From Laguncularia racemosa (Eukaryota > Streptophyta > Magnoliopsida > Myrtales > Combretaceae): a stretch of 64,000 bases of DNA. Shown here one piece after another: positions 8,768 through 20,719 of this stretch. How positions within the stretch are numbered: the first letter of the stretch is position 1; each line of letters begins with the position of its first letter. Position numbers and translations under genes: made by a program. Under the pieces are notes generated by a model that ran no database searches, was not told the origin of the DNA, and saw only the letters and a list, made by a program, of their open reading frames with translations. The stretch lies in contig JBBMOL010000046.1 of NCBI GenBank assembly GCA_037954665.1, positions 1,713,501 to 1,777,500 of the forward strand, read 5' to 3'.

Positions 8768-11700
8768 TGCAAAAAACCCTAAAAAATAATAAATAAAGTC
8801 AATGGGAATAAAAAGCAAAAATTTATAATTATTTGGGAAGGATGTAAAAATTGGAAAATCAATTTCACCCAAAATGACCTTTTTACTCTTGAAATTGGTT
8901 TTATCAAAATTGGACTTGAAATTTTTTAGAGACCATAAATATAGCTCCAAGACCTTAATTAGGTAAATAAAATCAATTACAAAATATTTAGAGACAATTG
9001 AAAAAGAAAAATATAAATACAAAGGTTAATTGGGTAAAACGACCAAAATCCCTTAAGTTTGTTTTATTACAAAGTAGTTAATTAATTGAGTTTTAAAGAG
9101 CAATTTAAGAAAAAAAGAAGCAACATATTTCAACTGGAATAAGTGCTAGTAATTGAGGAAAAGTAAAATGGAATTAAGGCTAATTGAAGAACATGTGTCA
9201 CTTTAGGTTCAACCCACTAAACCCTAGTAGTCCTCATTTTTCTTTAATTTTAAAACCTCTCAAAACTTGGATAGTAGTCCTCCCATTATTTATTTTTATT
9301 TTTTTGAAAATCAAGGCAAGGTTAAGCTCTAAAAACCCAACGTAAACCTTAAACTTTTAATTTAGCTATAAACCCATCCTAATTAGCTACTAGTCTTCTT
9401 GTTTTCTTATGAGTTATAGGTGAAAAATCAAGTAAGGAAATTAACAAGAGGGGCTCTCCTAGTCACCGTTTGAGGAAGAACAAGGTAAGTGATTTTTGGT
9501 GAGATCAAAGGACACTCTATTTTAGCTCCTTAGAAGTGGTAGTTTCCATTAAGGTAAGCTTAAAACCTAACTTAAATAGGTGATTTATTATAGTTAGAAG
9601 TGATTGAACAAAAGGATTTGGTGATTTCTTGAATGTTGATGGTGGAATGCAAATACACATGTTGATCGCCACTTAGAATAGTGCATATTGAGTGTCATTT
9701 GATGATTAAAATGTTAATATATGAATTAATATGCTTCATGTGTTGTTAGGTATTAGACTTAGTAGTAGAAATAAAGTTTGGTGCATTATAATTGATGATA
9801 TGTTTAGATGTTGTTGTTGCCGCCACTAATGAAGAAGGAATTGAGATTTGATTTTCTTACTAAATCTGATTTGGATGGTGAGTGATGATAAATTGACGAT
9901 TAGAGTATGAGCAAGTAGGTTCTAGAATGATTTAAGCGATTGATTTAGTGTATATAGCATGTAAGAAGTTAGAATGGATGGTTTGATTGAAACAATGGAT
10001 GAGCAAGTTGATTTAATTTCCAAATTGTAAATTTCCAGCATATTATAATGTTCTTAAAGTATTAAATTCGATAAAAATTGAAGTTACATGATATATATTA
10101 ATTTTGGAAAAATTTAGGAATGAATTAGGTTGAAATGGAAGAATAAATGAACTTGAAATTATGATTTTCTTGCACAATTTAGTAATATGTTTAATTTTGG
10201 AAAAATTATGATATATGATGTTTATTTTGAGAAAATTTGGTGGAGTTATGAATAAAAGTTGGATTGGATGTAAAATGAGCCTTAAAGTGATGATATGTTG
10301 AAATTGGACTTGTAGAATTGGTAAGAATATTTTGAGGCATGCTCTATTTTAGAGATATTTTGGACTTAAAAATGAAGAGTAAATGATGTTTTGGACTCTA
10401 GAAAGGTATGGGAATAACTAGGCTTTAGTTTGGAGTTATTTGGATCTAAATTAGATAAGATATTGGATTGTAAAATTAATAATTCGTAAATTTATTTAAT
10501 GTGGTAATATAATGGCTCTAAAATAAATAACATAAGGCTTTTTAGGTTGAAATGGGTAGTGAAAGTGATAAGGAATCAAATGGTTTTGGTTTTACTTGAT
10601 TTGGGTTTAAATTGACTAAGTTATGATCCTTTAAAATTAAGGCATTTAATTGTAATAATTGAAATTAAATTAAATATCGACCTAACTTGAAGTCAACCTA
10701 ACCATATAGGCCCATTGACTACCCTCTTACCCTCCACTTAGGTGGCCAATATAACCAAACATAATTTGATTGATTAGGCTTAATTAACTTAATTATCATA
10801 ATTGAACCAAAGTATGAATTGGCTTAGTAATGTGAACTTCAATGACCTATGGGCCTAAGATCCAAAATTCAATTCATAATTGGGCCCATTTCCTTTCAAG
10901 GCTCATTCACTAAATAAAACTTATTACGATAAATCACTCAATTAGGCCTCAAACTATTTCATGCCCTAAATCAAATTAAATAATTAAAATAAATTAGACT
11001 TAAGCCTAAAGAAATAAAATGAGCTTATATAACTATATTAAAACATAAATGGGCCTAAGATCTAAAACTTATTTAGACCTATTAATTTTTAGGGCTATAC
11101 CTTAAATGAACCCTAATAAATAAATCAAACCTAAATGGGCTTACAATCCTACAAGGCTTTAAATTTATTAAAGGCTTAAAATGGAATTAAAATTGGACCT
11201 AGTAATTACTTAGGCGTAAAACATAATAAATAGGACTAATTTATCATAATGAGCCTAGGTTAGTTAAAATAGATGAAAGTAATCTAATTGGATTTAAAAT
11301 GGACTTAATAATTATAACTAGACTTAACTAATTCAATTAAGGATAGTGGGTTTAATTCTAAGTATAATTGGGCCTACTATTCTTAAAGGACTCAAATACC
11401 CTAATTAGGCTTTAAACATGAGTAGACTTAAAATTTAAGTAACTTATTAAGCTTAAATGAATAAACCCTAAATGGGTTGGGTCAAAATTAGCTAAAAGTT
11501 AATTGGACCTAAGTAACCTTGACTAAGCTCGTAACTAGTATGAGCCTTAAGTAGTCTAAACAATCTTAAAATAAAATTTATTCATTTAAAACAATCAATT
11601 GACTTGTGTTTTCTCTTTTATTGCATAAAATCAATTTAATTAACTCAATTGGAACTCGGATTGTGATTTGGGAATCATCGACCCTTTTAGGCATGTAACA

Positions 11701-12240
11701 TGCATATGTTGTTTGTTAAGTTAGAAAATTAAACTAGATTAATAATCAAACTCGGTTAAGTATCCACTAGCTGCTTGTGTGTGGTTACTTAAGCCTATAA
11801 GTGACAAACCATTGGATTAGGATTATGGCTACAATCATATATCTCAAAATAACATGGTAGTTAAGAACTTAAGCTATCAAGTAATGGCTTGGCAAGTAGC
11901 TAATAAGTGAAATTACGTTGGATAATAGGCATTATAAGTAGAGAGAAGGTATATCGAGCCTAGTCCAAGGATATAGGTCCTGACGAGCTATATAGTATAG
12001 CTAAACTATGATCAATAAGGCCGCATAATGGTGAGCTTACTTCTACAAAGCTATTTTGAGTTTGGTTTTGGTTTTGGTTTTGGCAACGTAGAGTCTAGCT
12101 ACTCTTGTCAACTCCTAATGTTTGTTGGGGTGGAATCAAACCCTAGGTCCTCCATCATAATGTCCCGAAGCATAAGTACTCCTGTGTTAGATGTTTAAAT
12201 AAAATAATTAAATAAATTGATTGAATGTCTATTGCATTAC

Positions 12241-13306
12241 TAGTAGACCTACTTAACATTCATGTGTGTGTTTGCATTACTGTATATTGAACCCTTATGG
12301 CTTACTCCTCTTTTTCTTTTTTAGGTGAGGATGTTTTGAATTCATTATACAATTACTTGGGATATGGCTCTGTAAACACCCCATTTTTGCCCTTTAATCA
12401 TAAATAGTGTTCAATTTTTCATTTTTTTTTCAATTTTTCTTCTATTTAGCAGAAATAAAGGAAAAATATTAAAAAATAAAATAAATAGAAAAAATATACC
12501 AATTTTAGAAAATGATGGTAGAAATAATAATAAAAGGTGTTAAATAATTTTTACATTTTTTAATTTCAAAATAATATAAAAATAATAAAAATTGCAACGC
12601 ATATGTATAATTTGCGATTAATAAAAAAAGAGAAAGTGGGCTAGCCTAGCTGGTTTGGGCTTCGGCCTTAGTGCGCGCGCGTGTATGCGTGTGGGGGGGG
12701 GTACTCAATCAGGGGTTCGAAACGCGGGGGAAGCAAATCTACGTTGTGTAATTTTTTTCCTCACCCAAGACACGTGTCAACTTTTAATTGGACGGAGAGA
12801 GCGCACGCGTCCGACGCGTAATCGTCTTCAACCTCCGTCTGAAATGATCGCCGACCGCAAGAAAAAACAAAATCCAACCATTTTAATACAAATTTTTCCA
12901 CAAATCCAACAAATCTTTAGGTAAGGATGCATTAGTAGTAGACCTACTTGACATTCATGTGTGTGTTTGCATTACTGTATACTGAACCGTTATAGCTCAC
13001 TCATCTTTTCTTTTTTAGGTGAGGATGTTTTGAATTCATTATACAATTACTTAGGATATTGCACTATAAACACCCCATTTTTACCCTTTAATCACAAAAA
13101 GTGTTCAATTTTTCAATTTTTCTTCTATTTAGTAGAAATAAAGGAGAAATATTAATAAAATAAAATAAAATAGGAAAAATATACCAATTTTAGAAAATAA
13201 TGGTAGAAATAATAATAAAAGAAGTTAAATAATTTTTATAAATTTTTTAATTTCAAAATAATATAAAAATAATAAAAAATTACAACGCATATGTATAATT
13301 TGCGAT
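12241..13306. repeat. segmental duplication spanning a nested insertion point
   Basis: 12241-12618 and 12936-13306 are near copies starting TAGTAGACCTACTT and ending TTTGCGAT. Each contains about 130 bp of host LTR plus the first 240-250 bp of the nested Tat/Ogre-like LTR, so the copying happened after that insertion. The 317 bp between them (12619-12935) differ in composition and are GC-richer. Confidence 0.75.
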
Positions 13307-14128
13307 CCTCTAATTGCTGTGATCCAACCCGACCGACCCGTGATTCGCATCCAAGTTAATTAATTTTATTTATTTAGTTATTTTATTAGAAATAAAGAAA
13401 TTTTTTTTAATAATCCAAAAATTAAAAAAAAGATTTTTTTATTTTAATTAGGTTTTAGATTTTTGATAAATAAATAAATATGTCTAATATAATATAAAAA
13501 ATAAAAAATAAAAAAAAATGAAATATAATGAAAATCAGGATTAAATAAAGGTAGATTAATAAATAATGAATTATTTTATCACTTAGAAAATTCTTTTTTT
13601 TTTTTAGAATAAATCCAAAATTGGTTTTTCTTAAATCAAAATTTTTCTGAAAAGAAAAATATCAAATTTTAAGTTTAGAATTTCTTTTAAAATCTTAAAA
13701 AAGGATAACAAACGTAAACCCGATGTGTTTTCATAATTAAAACTTAAACTAATCCACTAAAGTTTTATAAAAAGTGAATTACGGCTTGTTTAATCCCGAA
13801 TAGCGGGTACGTAGGTACCCTTATGGGACAACTCTAAAAGGAATTTAAAAAATCGTTTTCCAAATTGTCATTAGTTTAATTTTTAACATTTTCTTTTTTA
13901 TAAGGAAAAAAATAAAGAAAAAGATATTAGAACATGACTCAGATTTCAAAAAGATAAGGTGGTAACTTTAGAGTTTTAATAGGATAGCCCTCGAGTTGAA
14001 AATCTCTAGTTTTTCTTTCTTCTTCTTTTTCTTTTCTAAAAATAAAAGAGGAGATTTCATTGACTAGTTGTCTAAATTAGAATTAATTCGCTTAATTAGT
14101 TCTAATTTAATAATTTTTCCCAACTTCA
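12371..14128 (+). repeat. Tat/Ogre-like LTR nested in the chromovirus LTR
   Basis: Starts TGTAAACACCCCATTTTTGC at 12371 (second copy, TATAAACACCCC, at 13065) and ends ...CTTCA at 14128, a few bases before a TGGCGACTCC primer site. A CGGGTACGTAGGTACCC segment at about 13804-13821 is also typical of this lineage as I remember it. No gag or pol of this lineage follows, so only the LTR and leader remain. Confidence 0.55.
12642..12724 (+). other. possible tRNA-like Pol III promoter boxes (SINE-like)
   Basis: TAGCCTAGCTGG (12642-12653) resembles an A box and GGTTCGAAACG (12714-12724) a B box, about 60 bp apart, in a GC-rich insert between two duplicated copies. The intervening CG alternation and run of G do not fold as a tRNA, so this is at best a degraded SINE head. 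Confidence 0.3.
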
Positions 14129-14134
14129 GTTAGG

Positions 14135-14144
14135 TGGCGACTCC
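14135..14144 (+). other. primer binding site (tRNA-Arg type)
   Basis: TGGCGACTCC, seven bases after the LTR end at 14128, is the primer site used by Tat/Ogre-type elements (tRNA-Arg). It is the only site of this type in the window; all the others match tRNA-iMet. Confidence 0.6.
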
Positions 14145-14640
14145 AAACACATAATAAAATTCCTAATTCAAGTTAAGGATTTATATTAGATGAGCATATG
14201 ATCTAATATGAGTTGGATTAGGAACATAACAAAAAATTTTAAAATTAGACTCGACAGGCTTTAAAGAGGAGTGCTGGGATGAGACCATAGAGTTAGATTT
14301 CGTCGCCTACGACTATAATTGATTTTTGTTTCTTTTCCAAACTTTCTCTCGATGTTCAGTTCTTATACTCAAACTCCTTTAGGAGTTACCGATGTCTCTA
14401 TGGCTTATATCCCTTGGCTATATTTCATGGACCCCATAAGCCTTAGGACTTAGGCTATCCTTTATGCTTATTGATGTGTTTTCTTGACAAAAAAACAAAT
14501 GTTTTCGAAAAATCCAATGATTTGCCAAAATATTTTCAAAATCTAATTAACAACTTCAGGATCCTAAAATTGGTTTAAAAACGTATATAGTAATTTTAAC
14601 CTTATATATTTTACTTATGTAGGATACATAACGAATTATC
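14145..14640. other. leader remnant after the tRNA-Arg site
   Basis: No gene. Probably part Tat/Ogre leader and part chromovirus LTR; I cannot place the boundary. Confidence 0.35.
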
Positions 14641-14675
14641 AATGCCATAGTGAATTACAGGTGTGACAATTTAGG

Positions 14676-14687
14676 TTGTATCAAAGC
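14676..14687 (+). other. primer binding site (tRNA-iMet), chromovirus
   Basis: TTGTATCAAAGC matches 10 of 12 bases of TGGTATCAGAGC and follows the LTR end GTGACA by seven bases. Confidence 0.65.
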
Positions 14688-14838
14688 ATAGGGTTCTAAA
14701 ATGTGAAGTATTATAGTGTATCTTATTTAAATGTGAATTGGATATGTATGAGTATCTTGTTTAATGTTGAAATCAAACTTGACTGTATTATCTTCATGAA
14801 TGTGCATGTTCAATTGGACTTAAATGAATATATATGCT

Positions 14839-15866
14839 TGATGTGCTCAAAACCAAGTTCAAACACAATCAAATGACTCAAAGAAAACAATCCTCAAGTC
14901 ACAATCAAACCGGTCCAATTGAACTAGGAAATTGCGTGACCCTAATGGAAATTTGATGAAATCCAATGGTTCAAATATGCAATTAACTTCCACTAATGAT
15001 CAATTTCACTAAACAACAATAAGATCAAGTGAATTTCACGTGAAATGGATGAAGAAGAAAAGAACAAAACCGTGATGTACCCTCTTCCAACAAAAGCACA
15101 AATTCACGCCACCACTAAAGAACAATCAATCTCAAATGAACAATCAACCTTGCAAGATAATTGTCCATGAATTACATTCACAAATAAGTCTAAGAAAGCT
15201 TCAAATCCATCCTAGATATGACTCACTAGAGAAGAAATGAAGAACAACAAAGATGAAATCGATATGACTCATAATTTCTCCTTGTTATACTCGCTACAAT
15301 TCCAATTCTTGGGTTGAAATTGATAAGAGGTTTTGAACTAAGGATGAACCCTAATTCCACACGTAAAGTGCTAGGTTTTTCTGCAAAATATGGCCTCCTC
15401 AAACCCTATTCTAAGCAAGTATTAATACTTGCTACTCTTAGGGTTAGAAAATGGTCAAAATTACAAGTTTGCCACTTTTAAGGTGGCTAGTCCTAAATGA
15501 AAATTACAAGGAAATAAAAGTGTTCCAAAATGATTACAACATAAATAGTCTATGCAAATGAAAAATATATAAAAGAAATTGGTCTTCAAGATGCCGGTCT
15601 TCTATACGATTCATCGGCCCAGCTCATTGCCGGTTTAGGTCGGTCCATGGATAACCCACAAGCTGAGTCTGAAGGAGTTTGTCCATTGCCCTATAAAATA
15701 TGATAAGTGTGCCTATTGGAAAACACAATACAAGAATAATAGAAAAGAGGTTAATTTATAAATAATTATGGGGTCGATCTGCTCAAAATGGGCCCTCATC
15801 GCCAAAATTCGAATTCCTTTAGTTCTTGCCCTAATGATAGGTCTCATCGGATTTTGATTCCTATCA
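14839..15866 (-). repeat. 3' LTR of element 3
   Basis: 1028 bp, plus strand TGATGTGCTC...CCTATCA; in element sense it begins TGATAGGAATC. Abuts ATGCT on its left and a purine tract (minus strand) on its right. Confidence 0.9.
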
Positions 15867-15880
15867 TCTCCTCGGGCCTC
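15867..15880 (-). other. polypurine tract of element 3
   Basis: Minus strand GAGGCCCGAGGAGA directly before the 3' LTR. It is less purine-pure than in elements 1 and 2. Confidence 0.5.
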
Positions 15881-16066
15881 AAAAAGATTTGTCCTCAAAT
15901 CTGATAGATCAAATGCAGTAGAGACTTTGTTTCCTCCTAGCAAGCCACCTGAAGAAATATCACTACAGAATCCCAAAATCTGAAATACCACGGGTAGTGA
16001 TTGTTTTCTCTCCTCCATTTCTAGGATGTATCTCATCTGCAACACAAATAATGCTCCATTATCCAA
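15867..16066 (-). pseudogene. pol C-terminal tail of element 3
   Basis: The open frame starting at 16066 ends its element-specific part with DLRTNLFEARGDD before running into the LTR. This is the same pol terminus seen in elements 1 and 2 (DSRTNLFEEGG type). It shows that, as in element 1, the stretch between protease and pol tail was lost while both ends were kept. Confidence 0.5.
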
Positions 16067-16087
16067 TAAAGTTACCCCTGTATCAAG

Positions 16088-16444
16088 CTATTCCACTAAA
16101 ACCGTTTCCTCCTTTTCTAACTCATCTATATGTTGTTGATCTTCATGGTCTTCTAATGGATGGCCCAACTGCTCATTACCCTCTGAAACCTCTGAAGGTG
16201 AACATAACTGTCTCTGAACAGTCTGGCTCTCTAGTGGTCTGCTCGTCTGACTATGATCATCAAGATCCTCTGAAGGTTGGCACATCGGTGTCTAACAAAT
16301 TTTATGCTCTAAGGGTTGGCTCGTGTCACTAGAGCCTTCAAGAACCTTTGAAGGTTGGCATACCTGCGTCTGCACAGTTTGGTCCTCTGAAGGTTTGATT
16401 ATGTGGCTATGATTCTCAAGATTCTGTGATGGTTGTTTTATCTA
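16088..16444 (-). repeat. 26-residue peptide repeats downstream of the protease
   Basis: In the frame of the protease, after one stop (TAG at 16444-16442, probably from CAG), the translation runs through about four units of 26 residues. Each starts CQPS or a variant and has a middle DHS or GSS and a later PLE or PSE with QTVQ. Start points on the minus strand are near 16435, 16360, 16282 and 16204, so the DNA period is 78 bp. The third unit is open (16285-16088); the second holds a TAG. I know of no such repeats as a standard part of Ty3/Gypsy pol. The segment occupies the place between protease and the missing reverse transcriptase. Confidence 0.6.
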
Positions 16445-17020
16445 TCTTTGCATCTCCTGGACTTCTGATGGTGACATAGGATTCAATACTATACGTTTAC
16501 CATCTTTTTTGAACATATAAGTATTTCTATACCCATCATGTAATACCATCCTGTCATACAACCATGGTCTACCAAGTAATATATGGGATGTACAAATAGG
16601 AAGAATATCACATTCAAGCTCATCATAGTACTTGTCCCCTATACTGAAGGGTACCCTAGCCCTTTGGGTCACATAAAGACTATCCTGATCATTTAACCAA
16701 TGTAATGTATAGGGTTTGGGATGTGGGATAGTTTCAAGTTTCAACTTCGATACTAATGATGTAGCTACAACGTTAGTACAACTACCACCATCAATAATAA
16801 TTACGCACAAGTTTCCTTATACCCTACAAGAAGTATGGAACAAGTTTTCTCTTTGTCCCTCATCAATGGTTGGAAAAGGAGTCATGTCCCGATGCAATAC
16901 ATTAGTAGACAAATACAACTCACTTGACATTTTTTGCTTACTAACTTCAACAACTACAATACACTTCACCACACCACGGCAACACACCCTCACACACCCA
17001 CGATGCTCACACTCAACCAA
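16442..17020 (-). pseudogene. aspartic protease of element 3
   Basis: Two abutting minus-strand frames (17020-16817 and 16810-16442) form one protease region with a break at about 16812. The active site reads IIIDGGSCTNVV (Asp-Gly-Gly, with the usual Ser replaced by Gly) and the second motif HILLGRPWLYDR. The upstream frame ends ENLFHTSCRV, which matches the segment before protease in elements 1 and 2. Upstream (towards the primer site) there is no gag, so this protease has no partner in the element. Confidence 0.75.
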
Positions 17021-17039
17021 TACAAGAAATGTTTATTTG

Positions 17040-18531
17040 TACTTCAAGTAAAGTTAAATAAATGAATTGTACACAATTATTTCTAAGTAGTTAAGAATTA
17101 AATTCAACCACAAGTGTTAAGTAATGTGTTCAATTACTTTCACACTTTAATTGTTTTGTTTGAATTCAAATTCCACTACTCAACTTTCCTTTTCTTGCTT
17201 TGGTTTCACACTAATTAACTTCACAATGGGCAGCACTTAAACACAACTCACTGCCACATAACTCCCTTTTTAGCTCACGATTCAACAATGTTCACACCAC
17301 CAACAACAAGTAGCTTGACAACACATACAACAACCAACACCAAATGTTAACACCTTTTACTAAATTTACAAAAAAAAAAAAGAAATACAAAACTACATAC
17401 AATCCTCCTCAAGCTATGGTACACTTTCCCCACTTCCACACAAATATCAAACCACAACTCTAACACAAAAAAGGCAGCTCAACTTTCAAATTTAAAATGA
17501 GCTCAATAAGTGCAAGATTCCACAAATGGTAAGAAGTTATTTCAAATTCAAATGATACACAATTAACTATGACTTAATGTGTGTTTTGAAATTTCAAATT
17601 GACTTCTTAATGTACACTTTAATTCTGATTTCAAATCTGAAAATTACAATTGTGATTTCTCCGATTTATGAAAATGCATACACTACACAATTCCACTTCA
17701 CAATTGAAATACCACTCTTCCCTTTTACGGTTTTCTATTCATGCACTACACTCTCACACTTTAACCTTAATGTGCAGCACTTTACTCCACATAACTTTCA
17801 CAAATTCACACCACTTTATAACACCTCAAGTGCAACACACTCACACCGCCACTTACAAAATACACACACAATGCACTTAATTCAAACAACAACAACAACA
17901 CTCACGGTGTAACACCTTCTTCTCAATATACACAACACAATACTTCAAGGTGTACACATCCTTGCCACTACACAACTCCCGTTTACACCATAAGCCACAA
18001 GCAATGGCAGCAACAAAATTCAAATTTGAAATCACTCCACTAAATGCAACCTTCTCCACAAATGGTAAAAAACAATTCAAATTCAAATAACATTTATTCA
18101 ATGCTACTCAATGAATTGCTTTCAAACTTAAAGAAGGTATTTGAAATTCAAATGGATGCTTATCCTTCCACACACTTCAAATCTGGAAATTGCAAATGCT
18201 CCAATTCCGAATTGCACAAGGATTCACACAACACACTCCACAAGTTTCTTCAAACAACACATCAATCACGGTATGGATGGGGTAAATTTCAAATTCAGAA
18301 ATTTGAATGAATAACACACTTCTACTCCTTCCCTTCCACGAAATTGATTAACCAAAAGAAGCTACAACAAACCCTTCAATCCAACTCCAACAAGCAACAA
18401 ATTAGATTTTCAATCAAGACAATTTCGCAACTCAAATCCACAACACACAATTTCAGTTCAAATATGAAGAACCCTAATTGAAGATGATAATCACGAAATT
18501 AACCAACACTTAATCCCTTCTCTCAACTTGT
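17040..18531. other. gag-less leader of element 3
   Basis: A+T-rich and C/A-rich leader without gag. It holds an imperfect internal duplication: about 17470-17560 resembles 17995-18090 (shared CCACAAATGGTAA, CAAATTCAAAT). Open frames in both directions are short and repetitive; I see no gene. Confidence 0.5.
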
Positions 18532-18543
18532 GCTCTGATACCA
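18532..18543 (-). other. primer binding site (tRNA-iMet), element 3
   Basis: Minus strand TGGTATCAGAGC, a 12 of 12 match to the plant initiator-Met primer site, five bases from the LTR end. The best-preserved primer site in the window. Confidence 0.92.
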
Positions 18544-18548
18544 AAAGA

Positions 18549-19576
18549 TGATGTGCTCAAAACCAAGTTCAAAGACAATCAAATGACTCAAAGAAAACAA
18601 TCCTCAAGTCACAATCAAACCGGTCCAATTGAATTAGGAAATTACGTGACCCTAATGGAAATTTGATGAAATCCAATGGTTCAAAGATGCAATTAACTTC
18701 CACTAATGATCAATTTCACTAAACAACAATAAGATCAAGTGAATTTCACGTGAAATGGATGAAGAAGAAAAGCACAAAACCGTGATGTACCCTCTTCCAA
18801 CAAAAGCACAAATTCACGCCACCACTAAAGAACAATCAATCTCAAATGAACAATCAACCTTACAAGATAATTGTCCACGAATTACATTCACAAATAAGTC
18901 CAAGAAAGCTTCAAATACACCATAGATATGACTCACTAGAGATGAAATGAAGAACAACAAAGATGAAATCGATATGACTCACAATTTCTCCTTGTTGCAC
19001 TTGCCACAATTCCAATTCTTGGGTTGAAATTGATAAGAGGTTTTGAACTAAGGATGAAACCTAATTCCACACGTAAAGTGCTAGGTTTTTCTGCAAAATA
19101 TGGCCTCCTTAAACCATATTCTAAGCAAATATTTATACTTGCTACTCCTAGGGTTAGAAAATGGTCAAAATTACAAGTTTGCCACTTTTAAGGTGGCTAG
19201 TCTTAACTGAAAATTACAAGAAAATAAAAGTGTTCCAAAATGATTACAAAATAAATAGTCCATGCAAATGAAAAATATATAAAAGAAATTGGTCTTCAAG
19301 ATGTCGATCTTCTAGACGATTCATCGGTCTAGCTCATCGCCGGTTTAGGTCGGTCCATGGATAACTCACAAGCTGAGTTTGAGGGAGTTTGTCCATTGCC
19401 CTATAAAATATGATAAGTGTGCCTATTGGAAAACACAATATAAGAATAATAGAAAATAGGTTAATTTATAAATAATTCCGGGGTCGATCTGCTCAAAATG
19501 GGCCCTCATCGCCAAAATTCGAATTCCTTTAGTTCTTGCCCTAATGATAAGTCTTGTCGGATTTTGATTCCTATCA
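18549..19576 (-). repeat. 5' LTR of element 3
   Basis: 1028 bp, the same length as 14839-15866. It is followed not by a target repeat but by TAAAA... and a further partial LTR. Confidence 0.9.
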
Positions 19577-20167
19577 TAAAAAAAAAAAAAAAAACACAAT
19601 TCCAATTCTTGGGTTGAAATTGATAAGAGGTTTTGAACTAAGGATGAACCCTAATTCCACATGTAAAGTGCTAGGTTTTTTCTGCAAAATATGGCCTCCT
19701 CAAACCCTCTTGTAAGCAAGTATTTATACTTGCTACTCCTAGGGTTAAAAAGTGGTCAAAATTACAAGTTTGCCACTTTTAAGATGGCTAGTCCTAAATG
19801 AAAATTATGTGGAAATAAAAGTGTTCCAAAATGATTACAACATAAATAGTCCATGCAAATGAAAAATATATAAAAGAAATTGGTTTTCAAGATGCCGGTC
19901 TTCTATAGGATTCATCGGCCCAGCTCATCACCGGTTTAGGTCGGTCCATGGATAACCCACAAGCTGAGTCTGAGGGAGTTTGTCCATTGCCCTATAAAAT
20001 ATGATAAGTGTGCCTGTTGGAAAACACAATACAAGAATAATAGAAAAGAGGTTAATTTATAAATAATTCTGGGGTTGATCTGCTCAAAATGGGCCCTCAT
20101 CGCCAAAATTCGAATTCCTTTAGTTCTTGCCCTAATGGTAGGTCTTGTCGGATTTTGATTCCTATCA
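19577..20167 (-). repeat. A run plus partial third LTR of element 3
   Basis: Bases 19578-19594 are a run of A. From 19595 the sequence repeats LTR positions equivalent to 19005-19576, ending CCTATCA at 20167 directly before ATGCT. In element sense this is the first 573 bp of an LTR placed ahead of a full LTR. It could come from aberrant reverse transcription, unequal recombination or an assembly join at the homopolymer. Confidence 0.85.
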
Positions 20168-20172
20168 ATGCT

Positions 20173-20719
20173 CCATTAGACTAAGTAATAATGGGATAAA
20201 TAAAATTGGGATAAATATCTAAGTATTATCACACCATTCTAAATAGAAGTGAAAATGTTTTCAGACCTAGTAGAAAACAAAAATGGGATTAGACTTAGAT
20301 AATTAATGTATCTAATTTAAAATGGCTAATAGGCGCACATAGTAACAAGAAATAGTGAATTCATTATTCACAATCCCCTAAAATTGGAAATAAGGAATGT
20401 AGGAGCTTCCCAACTACGCATGACTAAAATAATACATAGGATACTAATATAAGAATTACAAGTAAGTATGACAAACTTTAAAATTGAATAAAAAAGAATA
20501 TGATTAGGCCCTCACTTAGGCACATTGAAACATGATATCCCACAAAAGGTCCAAAAATGACTAGAAAGGGAGATTAGGATGAGATAATAGGATATAGTAT
20601 AGTTAGGTAGCAAGTAAGATGAATCAATAAGGAAAATTAGAGATTTATAAGACTATATGTGTGATTTTAGATGATCATGTGCAAATGTGCGATTGTTGTG
20701 TGTTCTTTATCCCGAATAG
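20173..20719. other. leader of the chromovirus (continued)
   Basis: A+T-rich leader between the element 3 insertion and gag. No gene seen. Confidence 0.5.

Larger units (their letters stand above)
8768..14668 (+). repeat. 5' LTR of the chromovirus (interrupted)
   Basis: Starts TG at 8768 and is inferred to end at GTGTGACA (14668), eight bases before the primer site. The part 8768-10790 aligns with the 3' LTR. The part 10790-12370 has no partner because the 3' LTR is truncated. The Tat/Ogre-like LTR from 12371 interrupts it. The exact point where host LTR sequence resumes before 14668 is uncertain. Confidence 0.6.
14839..20167 (-). mobile_element. non-autonomous Ty3/Gypsy element with an extra partial LTR (element 3)
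   Basis: Minus-strand element inserted in the chromovirus leader. Exact target repeats ATGCT flank it at 14834-14838 and 20168-20172. It contains two full LTRs of 1028 bp (14839-15866 and 18549-19576) and, outside the second, a 17-base A run and a third, 573-bp partial LTR (19595-20167). Only this outermost LTR copy abuts the right target repeat. Inside are a perfect initiator-Met primer site, a long leader without gag, a protease remnant with C-terminal peptide repeats, and a pol tail next to a purine tract. By eye the two full LTRs differ at about 18 positions in the first 520, roughly 3.5%, so this insertion is much younger than its host. Confidence 0.88.

Noticed and set aside
8483..8782. 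99-codon open frame before the chromovirus LTR
   Set aside because: Phe/Leu-rich, T-tract driven, no domain.
12642..12724. A functional tRNA gene
   Set aside because: Boxes are present, but no acceptor stem, anticodon arm or plausible cloverleaf can be drawn.
15713..16066. 117-codon minus-strand frame as a gene of its own
   Set aside because: Its first half is the pol tail of element 3 and its second half runs into the LTR.
19577..19594. Poly(A) as a mark of a LINE or SINE insertion
   Set aside because: Both sides are LTR sequence of the same family and no target repeat surrounds the A run; an aberrant junction or assembly join is more likely.
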